In this document: positions 32,537-38,149 of the stretch, piece after piece | How the letters are laid out: each line of letters opens with the position of its first letter | How positions within the stretch are numbered: the first letter of the stretch is position 1 | NCBI GenBank assembly: GCA_025055975.1 | Contig: JANWWM010000005.1 | Coordinates: 1 to 38,149, forward strand | Length of the DNA stretch: 38,149 nucleotides | From: Chloroherpetonaceae bacterium | Lineage (GTDB): Bacteria; Bacteroidota; Chlorobiia; Chlorobiales; Thermochlorobacteraceae | Direction of reading: 5' to 3' | Made by a program: the position numbers and the translations under genes | Notes under the pieces: model-generated | The model's input: the letters and a program-made list of their open reading frames with translations, nothing else | Told to the model about the DNA's origin: nothing | Databases searched by the model: none

Positions 32537-35086
32537 TTACTTGCCATTCGGCGCGTCTACGGGCACGGGCTTGATTCGCCAAATTTCTTCGGCGTATTCT
32601 TTCATCGTGCGGTCGGTGGAAAATTTGCCCATTCGCGCCACGTTCAAAATCGCGCGCCGCGTCCATTCCGTCTTGTCTCGATACAGCTTCTCGACCTCTT
32701 GCTGCGTTTTGACATATGCGTCGAAGTCGGCGCAAACGAAGTATTTGTCGACGTTCAGCAGCTCATCGAGAAGCGGTTGGAAAATGCCGCGCTCGGTTGG
32801 CGCGAACACGCCGGCGGCGATCATTTCCAAGATTTCTTTCAGCGCGGGCGATTGACCGATGTAGGCGCGCGGGTTGTAGCCGCTGGCGCGTTTGGCGGCG
32901 ACTTCTTCCGCCGTCAAGCCGAAGATGAACATATTTTCCGCGCCGATTTCTTCCGCCATCTCCACGTTCGCGCCGTCGAGCGTGCCAATCGTGAGCGCGC
33001 CGTTCAAGGCGAACTTCATATTGCCCGTGCCGCTCGCTTCCGTTCCCGCCGTCGAGATTTGCTCCGACAAATCCGCCGCTGGAATAATCTTTTCCGCAAG
33101 CGAAACGGAATAGTTTTCAAGGAACAGAACTTTGAGCTTGTCGCCGACCTCTCGGTCGTTGTTGACGACGTCGGCGATGGAGTTGATGAACTTGATGATG
33201 AGTTTCGCCTTGAAGTAACCGGGCGCGGCTTTTCCGCCAAAGATGATGACGCGAGGCACGAAGTCTTTTTTCGGGTCGCGCTTGATTTGATTGTAGAGAT
33301 AAATCGCATGCAGCGCGTTCAAAAGCTGGCGCTTGTATTCGTGAATGCGCTTGACCTGAATGTCGAACATCGCGTCGAGATTCAACTTCACTTTGTATTT
33401 GCGCTTCACGTAGTCGGCGAGTCGCTCCTTGTTGGCGCGCTTGACTTCTTGCCACTTTTTTTGGAATGCCGCGTCGTCGGCGAATTTCTCCAAGCCTTTG
33501 AGCTTGTAGAGGTCGGTAATCCAGCCGTCGCCGATTTTCTCCGTGATGAGTTCGGAGAGTTTCGGATTGCAGAGTTTGAGCCAACGCCGTTGCGTGATGC
33601 CGTTGGTCTTGTTGTTGAAGCGTTCAGGGAAGAGCAGATAAAAATCTTTGAACAGCGTCTTTTTCAAGATGTCGGTGTGGAGCGCCGCCACGCCATTGAC
33701 GCTATGCGAGCCGACGATGGCAAGATACGCCATGCGCACCATCTTCTCCGAACCTTCTTCAATGATAGAAACGCGACGAATCAAATCGTCGTCGTTGGGA
33801 TGTTTGGCGCGGACTTCTTCAAGGAATCGGCGATTGATTTCGTAGATGATTTGCAGGTGTCGCGGAAGAACCTTTCCCATCAGGCTCACCGACCAACGCT
33901 CCAGCGCTTCGGGCATAACGGTGTGATTCGTGTAAGCCAGCGTGCGAACCGTGATGTCCCACGCCTTTTCCCAAGGCAAACCTTCTTCATCGACCAAAAG
34001 TCGCATCAGTTCCGCGACCGCGATGGCGGGGTGCGTGTCGTTGAGTTGAATCGCCACTTTGTCGGGGAAAGCGTCGAAGGTCGTATGCGTTTTCTTGTAG
34101 CGATAGATGATGTCTTGAAGCGACGCGGAAACGAAGAAGTGTTCTTGCTTCAAGCGCAGTTCTTTGCCGACGGCGGTCGCGTCGTTGGGATAAAGCACTT
34201 TGGAGATGGTTTCGGTTACGACCTTGTCGGCGACGGCTTTGCCATAATCGCCGTGATTGAAGTAATCGAAGTTGAACTCGCGCGTCGATTTCGCCGACCA
34301 CAAACGAAGGTTGTTGACGGTGTTGTTACCGTAGCCCGGAATCGGCGTGTCGTAAGCCATCGCCATCACGATTTCGGGATCTTTCCACTCGACGCGAAAT
34401 TGTCCGCGCGCATCGATGTATTGATGCACGTAGCCGTAGAACTTGACGGGATAAAGCGATTCGGGGCGCTCGATTTCCCAAGGGTTGCCGTAGCGAAGCC
34501 AGTTGTCGGGCGTTTCGACTTGGTAGCCGTTTCGAATGTGTTGGAAGAAGATGCCGTATTCGTAGCGAATGCCGTAGCCGTAGCCGGGCAGACTCATCGT
34601 CGCCATCGAATCCAAGAAGCACGAAGCGAGCCGACCCAAGCCGCCGTTGCCAAGCCCCGCATCGAATTCTTGCTCTTCCAACTCTTCCAAGTTGTAGCCA
34701 AGTTCTTCGAGCATTTTGCGCGCGTTCTCTTCAATGCCAAGATTGATGAGCGCGTTGCCAAGCGTTCTGCCCGTCAGAAACTCCATTGAGAGATAATAGG
34801 CGCGCTTCGCGTCCTGGTTGTAGTAGGTCTGTTGCGTCTTGATCCAACGATCGACGAGACGGTCTCGGACGGTGTAAGCGAGGGCTTTGTAACAATCGCG
34901 CTCGGTTACGGTGTATTCGTCTTTGGCGAGCGAATAGCGAATGCGATTGATGAAGGTCTTTTTCAGCGACTCGACGTCGTTGCCTTTGAAGTCTTCGCGG
35001 GCGACGGCGGGATTTTTCGCTGCGCGTTCTCCCGCGGTCGCTTTCCTTTTCTTCGTTTTGGCTTTCGCCGCAATGGCGTCGCTCAT
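32537..35086 (-). CDS. glgP: Glycogen phosphorylase
   Basis: 849 residues, GT35 family. It releases glucose-1-phosphate from glycogen or maltodextrin with inorganic phosphate. Motifs: [67 protein letters not shown], and the PLP-lysine motif [14 protein letters not shown] (near residue 690). The N-terminus has about 35 extra Lys/Ala-rich residues before the conserved part. The ATG at 35084-35086 has a clear AAAGGAG (35094-35100) at 7 nt. It begins 45 bp after the GH13 lipoprotein gene with no terminator between, so the two probably form an alpha-glucan utilisation operon. Allosteric regulation as in animal enzymes is not expected. Confidence 0.98.
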   Translation of the reverse strand: MSDAIAAKAKTKKRKATAGERAAKNPAVAREDFKGNDVESLKKTFINRIRYSLAKDEYTVTERDCYKALAYTVRDRLVDRWIKTQQTYYNQDAKRAYYLSMEFLTGRTLGNALINLGIEENARKMLEELGYNLEELEEQEFDAGLGNGGLGRLASCFLDSMATMSLPGYGYGIRYEYGIFFQHIRNGYQVETPDNWLRYGNPWEIERPESLYPVKFYGYVHQYIDARGQFRVEWKDPEIVMAMAYDTPIPGYGNNTVNNLRLWSAKSTREFNFDYFNHGDYGKAVADKVVTETISKVLYPNDATAVGKELRLKQEHFFVSASLQDIIYRYKKTHTTFDAFPDKVAIQLNDTHPAIAVAELMRLLVDEEGLPWEKAWDITVRTLAYTNHTVMPEALERWSVSLMGKVLPRHLQIIYEINRRFLEEVRAKHPNDDDLIRRVSIIEEGSEKMVRMAYLAIVGSHSVNGVAALHTDILKKTLFKDFYLLFPERFNNKTNGITQRRWLKLCNPKLSELITEKIGDGWITDLYKLKGLEKFADDAAFQKKWQEVKRANKERLADYVKRKYKVKLNLDAMFDIQVKRIHEYKRQLLNALHAIYLYNQIKRDPKKDFVPRVIIFGGKAAPGYFKAKLIIKFINSIADVVNNDREVGDKLKVLFLENYSVSLAEKIIPAADLSEQISTAGTEASGTGNMKFALNGALTIGTLDGANVEMAEEIGAENMFIFGLTAEEVAAKRASGYNPRAYIGQSPALKEILEMIAAGVFAPTERGIFQPLLDELLNVDKYFVCADFDAYVKTQQEVEKLYRDKTEWTRRAILNVARMGKFSTDRTMKEYAEEIWRIKPVPVDAPNGK

Positions 35087-35131
35087 AGATTGTCTCCTTT
35101 TTGAGTTGGGTTTGAAGTGTCTCGCGTTGCC

Positions 35132-37558
35132 TTATTCCACCTTCAAAATTTTCGCTTGCAAGGAAGCGAGGCGTATGGTCGCTTCGTCGTTGGCAAGGGC
35201 GATTTCCTCGCCCGTTTGCAAGTCTCGCAATTTTTTGGCGTAATAAAAACTTGGAAATTTCACGGCGATCGCTTGCGCCGCCTCGCCCTTGTTGAGCGCG
35301 ACGAGAACGCGCTCGTTCATATCGGAACGCAAATACGCCAGCGCGTCTTTTGAAGAGTGCAGAATTTGAAAATCGCCGTAGCGAAGCGCGCTGTGCGCTT
35401 GGCGCAATTTGACGAGGCGACTCGTTTCGGCAAAGACGGCTTTTTCATCGTCGCTAACGTCTTTGCCAAAGCGCATCAAGCGGCGATTGTCGGGATCCGC
35501 CGCGCCCGTCATCGCAATCTCGTCGCCGTAGTAGATGACGGGAACGCCAGGGATCGTATGCAAATAGGCTTGATAGAGCTTGACCTTTTCGAAGGTTTTT
35601 TTGTCGTTGATTTCGGGCGGATTTTTCCAAGCGCGCTCGGCGGCGTTTTCATCGAAGCGAATGTCGCCTTCGGCAAGCGCGGGGAAGCGAACTTTGTCGT
35701 GGCTGTCCATAATGTTGCCCATCACGTGCGACGTGCCGTAGATGCGATGCGTCCGTTCCAGCTCGGTCGCTAGCGCCCTGAAATCGCCCTGCGGCGACGC
35801 GAAGGCATAGACGGCGACGTCATACAAATTGAAGTTGAATTGCGCGTCGAGTTGCCCGTTGTTCACGTAGCTTTTGATGAGGTCGTAACCGCCGAAGGTC
35901 TCGCCGATTTGATAGAGTTTGCGCCTTTCGGGAATCTCGATTTGCGATTTGATTTTGCGCGTCAGTTCTCGCCAAAACTCGTTGGGAATGTGCTTGACCG
36001 CGTCGTGCCGAAAGCCATCGATGCCCGTTTGTTTGAGCCACCAAATCGCGTTGTCGGTCATCGCCGCGCGAGGTTCGGGCTTTGAGTAATCAAACGAGGG
36101 CAAATAGGGCTCGAACCAAGTCGTGAGGCGATATTCGTCCCAAAGCCGCAAGTTCTTGCGTCCGTCGGGCAAATCGAGCGTGCCGAACCAGTCGGGGCGT
36201 TGCTGAAAAAACGGGTGCTCGATGTGAACGTGATTGGCGACGAAATCAAGCAGGACTTTCATTCGGCGGCTATGCGCCTTTGCGACAAGGCGCTTCAAAT
36301 CGTCCATCGAGCCGAAACGCGAATCGACCGCTTCGTGATGCGTCGACCAATAGCCGTGATAGCCCGCGTAATAACGATGCGGCGGCGGATACTCCCGAAA
36401 CGCCTTGTCGGTAGAGCGATTGACGGGCGAAAGCCAAAGCACGTTCGCGCCGAGCGAGTCGAAGTAACCCTCGTCAAGTTTTTGAATGATCCCTTTCAAG
36501 TCGCCGCCGCGCCAATTGGCAGGCGCAAAGAGCGAATCATGCTTGACGGGACGATCGTTGCTCGAGTCGCCATTGGCGAAGCGGTCAATCATTATCGAGT
36601 AAATCGTCGCGTCGCGCCAGTTCCATTCATTGACCATCGCTTTGGAAGCGAAGGGCATAATCTTGTTCGAACCTTTCGGGCGACCGTTGATGAGAAAGAC
36701 GGTCTGAATCGGCGTTGCGACGCCGCCTTTTGAGATGGCGACGCGAACCACCTTCTCGCCGACCAAATCGCGCTGTTTGAGCCGAATGACGACGCGATTC
36801 TCGACGATTTGGAACTGTTGCGGCGGAATGGCTTGATTGTCTTGCAACGCGATGATGTCGCTCGCCAAAATGCGCGTCGAGTCGCCTTCATAAACGAAAT
36901 GCAGTTCGGTTATGTCGTTGCGAACTCGCGCCTCAATGACGTGCAGATAGGTTCGCTTCGCTGGCGATTGAACCTCCACGACGGAATTGTATCCGCCAAA
37001 GCCGTTGGGCAATTTGACGGGATTGTTTTCGTCAATGATTTCTTTGCCATCGACGACGAACTTGTATTCGTAGCGACCCGCGTCGAGTTCGAGCGCGCGC
37101 TCGAAGCGACCGCCAACGAGGTCCATCGGCAAGTTCGAGCGATGCCAACCGTTGAAACTGCCCATCAAGAAAACTCGCTTGTCGCTTGGCTTTGGCTCGT
37201 AAGCGAAGGCGACTTTTTGCAGGCGTTTGACGAAGACGGGAAGTTTGTAACTGCCGTTGCCGTGTCGGAAACCCAACAAAATCAAGCCTGCGGCGGAATC
37301 GCTCGCCGCAAGCGCGAGTTTGCGCGTCGACGAGTCGACGCTCGCTCTAATCAAAGGGTGAGGCTCGAACTCAACGGCGTAATCTTCGGCGTAGAAGAGG
37401 TCGGAGAGCAAAAGCGTGTCGCTTTTCCCCGCGATGAGTTCGACGGGCTGAATGAGATCGCGTATCGCGGAAACTTGCGGCGGGGGCGGCTCGCACGCGC
37501 TTGCCCAAACGCAAAGCGCAACGGCGAGAGGAAAACTGCGAAAACGACCGAACCGCAT
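35132..37558 (-). CDS. GH13 alpha-amylase family lipoprotein
   Basis: 808 residues. The signal peptide ends in WASAC with Cys22, so a membrane-anchored lipoprotein is likely. An N-terminal beta domain is followed by an AMPK/CBM48-like E-set (LMGSFNGWHRSNLP, about 131-144). The GH13 barrel then runs from about residue 315. The active site is complete: nucleophile Asp519 (GFRHDAVKH), acid Glu553 (QIGETFGG) and the third Asp621 (IMDSHDKVR). The C-terminal beta domain is present. It should hydrolyse starch, pullulan or cyclodextrins outside the cytoplasm; exact specificity is unclear. The next gene, glgP, would phosphorolyse imported glucan. A TATCTTTG -7 element lies upstream. Confidence 0.93.
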   Translation of the reverse strand: MRFGRFRSFPLAVALCVWASACEPPPPQVSAIRDLIQPVELIAGKSDTLLLSDLFYAEDYAVEFEPHPLIRASVDSSTRKLALAASDSAAGLILLGFRHGNGSYKLPVFVKRLQKVAFAYEPKPSDKRVFLMGSFNGWHRSNLPMDLVGGRFERALELDAGRYEYKFVVDGKEIIDENNPVKLPNGFGGYNSVVEVQSPAKRTYLHVIEARVRNDITELHFVYEGDSTRILASDIIALQDNQAIPPQQFQIVENRVVIRLKQRDLVGEKVVRVAISKGGVATPIQTVFLINGRPKGSNKIMPFASKAMVNEWNWRDATIYSIMIDRFANGDSSNDRPVKHDSLFAPANWRGGDLKGIIQKLDEGYFDSLGANVLWLSPVNRSTDKAFREYPPPHRYYAGYHGYWSTHHEAVDSRFGSMDDLKRLVAKAHSRRMKVLLDFVANHVHIEHPFFQQRPDWFGTLDLPDGRKNLRLWDEYRLTTWFEPYLPSFDYSKPEPRAAMTDNAIWWLKQTGIDGFRHDAVKHIPNEFWRELTRKIKSQIEIPERRKLYQIGETFGGYDLIKSYVNNGQLDAQFNFNLYDVAVYAFASPQGDFRALATELERTHRIYGTSHVMGNIMDSHDKVRFPALAEGDIRFDENAAERAWKNPPEINDKKTFEKVKLYQAYLHTIPGVPVIYYGDEIAMTGAADPDNRRLMRFGKDVSDDEKAVFAETSRLVKLRQAHSALRYGDFQILHSSKDALAYLRSDMNERVLVALNKGEAAQAIAVKFPSFYYAKKLRDLQTGEEIALANDEATIRLASLQAKILKVE

Positions 37559-37595
37559 AACGAACTGCCGAAAGTTATTCTCCCCAAAAATCCTT

Positions 37596-37603
37596 CAAAG
37601 ATA
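37596..37603 (-). promoter_or_regulatory. GH13 lipoprotein -7 element
   Basis: TATCTTTG on the - strand is an exact TAnnTTTG match, identical to the tRNA-Asn element. It is 38 bases upstream of the ATG at 37558. No clear -33 TTTG at 19-21 bp. The tandem terminators at 37645-37716 insulate it from tRNA-Glu. Confidence 0.5.
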
Positions 37604-37644
37604 CGGCGCAAATCAGAAAAACTTTCGGCGCGTTGCGAAGCCTA

Positions 37645-37675
37645 ACAAAACAAACGCCTCCCTGCGAGGCGTTTG
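37645..37675 (-). terminator. Second terminator downstream of tRNA-Glu
   Basis: CAAACGCCTC and GAGGCGTTTG are perfect 10-bp inverted repeats with a 5-nt loop. On the - strand they are followed by TTTTGTT. It lies 18 bases beyond the first terminator and probably catches read-through. Confidence 0.7.
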
Positions 37676-37692
37676 GAAAAGCGCGCCAAACG

Positions 37693-37716
37693 AAAAAAAC
37701 CTTGCGCAGCGCAAGG
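37693..37716 (-). terminator. Rho-independent terminator of tRNA-Glu
   Basis: CCTTGCG and CGCAAGG form a 7-bp stem with a 3-nt loop, followed on the - strand by seven T. It begins 11 bases after the tRNA 3' end. A classic intrinsic terminator. Confidence 0.88.
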
Positions 37717-37726
37717 CTTCTCAAAG

Positions 37727-37798
37727 TGACCCCAACGGGATTCGAACCCGTCCCGCCACCTTGAGAGGGTGGTGACCTAACCACTAGTCGATGGGGCC
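37727..37798 (-). tRNA. tRNA-Glu (anticodon CTC)
   Basis: 72 nt cloverleaf. The acceptor stem GGCCCCA pairs with TGGGGTC (one G-U pair). The D arm is GACT/GGTC. The anticodon stem CCACC/GGTGG has loop CTCTCAA with anticodon CTC. The T stem is ACGGG/CCCGT with loop TTCGAAT. The discriminator base is A. The 3' CCA is not encoded. Confidence 0.96.
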
Positions 37799-37828
37799 AG
37801 CGTCGAAATGCTCCCTTGACCTCGCTCG

Positions 37829-37836
37829 CAAAAATA
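37829..37836 (-). promoter_or_regulatory. tRNA-Glu -7 element
   Basis: TATTTTTG on the - strand is an exact TAnnTTTG match, about 31 bases before the mature tRNA 5' end. It is not paired with a clear -33 TTTG at 19-21 bp. Confidence 0.5.
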
Positions 37837-37856
37837 CGAAACGCTTTGACAAATCG

Positions 37857-38149
37857 TCATTTTGCGCCAATGATGATGTATTCAATCGGGTAGGCTTCCG
37901 TATCAGCGATGTCGTTGGAAGCAAATCGACCCGTTTTTTCATCGCGTTTTTGCGGCAAGATTTTGGAGGGAATCTCGCGCACGATTGCGCGCTCCAACTT
38001 GAAACCCGCAAGTTGCATTTGCTCGGCGAAGACTTCGGCGTTTTGAATCTCCACGCCCCGCAACTTCGTGTTGCCAATCACATAGGCGCACCTGCCGCCG
38101 AACTTTAAGATGCGGTAACTCTCGGCGATGACCTCTTGCATATCGACAA
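37857..38149 (-). CDS. Methyltransferase, C-terminal part (5' end outside window)
   Basis: At least 96 residues; the frame is open to the window edge, so the gene starts beyond 38149. The visible part reads EVIAESYRILKFGGRCAYVI, then GNTKLRGVEIQNAEVFAEQM and a tail with REIPSKILPQKRDEKTGRF. The late beta-strand segment RILKFGGRCAYVIGN is like the post-motif IV region of class I SAM methyltransferases. The REIPSKILP tail resembles site-specific DNA (N4-cytosine/N6-adenine) methyltransferases. The catalytic motif lies upstream and cannot be checked. Its stop is 58 bp before tRNA-Glu, which has its own -7 element in between. Confidence 0.7.
   Translation of the reverse strand, partial: VDMQEVIAESYRILKFGGRCAYVIGNTKLRGVEIQNAEVFAEQMQLAGFKLERAIVREIPSKILPQKRDEKTGRFASNDIADTEAYPIEYIIIGAK

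Noticed and set aside
1-38149. CRISPR arrays, insertion sequences, prophage genes or defence systems.
   Set aside because: No regularly spaced repeats, transposase, integrase or phage-like proteins are present; the genes are mostly housekeeping. The partial methyltransferase at the right edge could belong to a restriction system, but nothing in the window shows it.

Overview
The window is a bacterial chromosome segment. Its core is an almost uninterrupted division and cell-wall (dcw) operon on the + strand: mraZ, rsmH, an ftsL-like gene, ftsI, murE, murF, mraY, murD, ftsW, murG, murC, a small aspartic-protease gene, murB, ftsQ, ftsA and ftsZ (4232-22722). Several traits point to the Bacteroidota/Chlorobiota (FCB) branch. 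There is a lipoprotein with the PTGGPEDKTPP start typical of that group, an HU-like/TM/SPOR protein, and a SMUG2-type glycosylase. TAnnTTTG promoter elements lie in front of both tRNAs and other genes, and most genes lack a Shine-Dalgarno sequence. The mDAP-type MurE (DNPR motif) implies diaminopimelate peptidoglycan. A Chloroherpeton-like or related lineage is possible, but this is inference.

Layout. 34-3954 (-): lexA followed by an Ig-like lipoprotein and a TPR protein, apparently one transcript. 3955-4231: divergent control region with two LexA-box-like palindromes on the lexA side and a promoter plus MraZ-box-like repeats on the mraZ side. 4232-22722 (+): dcw operon. 22934-26066 (-): tRNA-Asn with its own terminator, then alaS coupled to a lone EutN/CcmL-type microcompartment vertex gene. 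26184-27790 (+): an ATP-grasp protein overlapping a SMUG2-like glycosylase. 27866-30134 (-): xseA, then rfbB. 30222-32516 (+): HU/SPOR membrane protein and a methyltransferase. 32537-37558 (-): a GH13 lipoprotein followed by glycogen phosphorylase. 37645-37798 (-): tRNA-Glu with two tandem terminators. 37857-38149 (-): 3' end of a methyltransferase gene that runs off the window.

How the parts fit. The dcw genes supply nearly the whole cytoplasmic murein pathway (MurB-F, MraY, MurG), the septal synthase pair FtsW/FtsI and the FtsL/FtsQ/FtsA/FtsZ scaffold. MraZ and RsmH sit at the front and no ddl is seen. The points most worth following are: a LexA-family repressor that appears to have lost its cleavage site and both catalytic residues but keeps palindromic operators in its own promoter; a retropepsin-like protease overlapping murC on one side and murB on the other; a solitary microcompartment vertex protein coupled to alaS; and a recurring TAnnTTTG promoter element. 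No CRISPR array, insertion sequence, prophage or rRNA gene was seen, and no gap between genes exceeds 300 bases.
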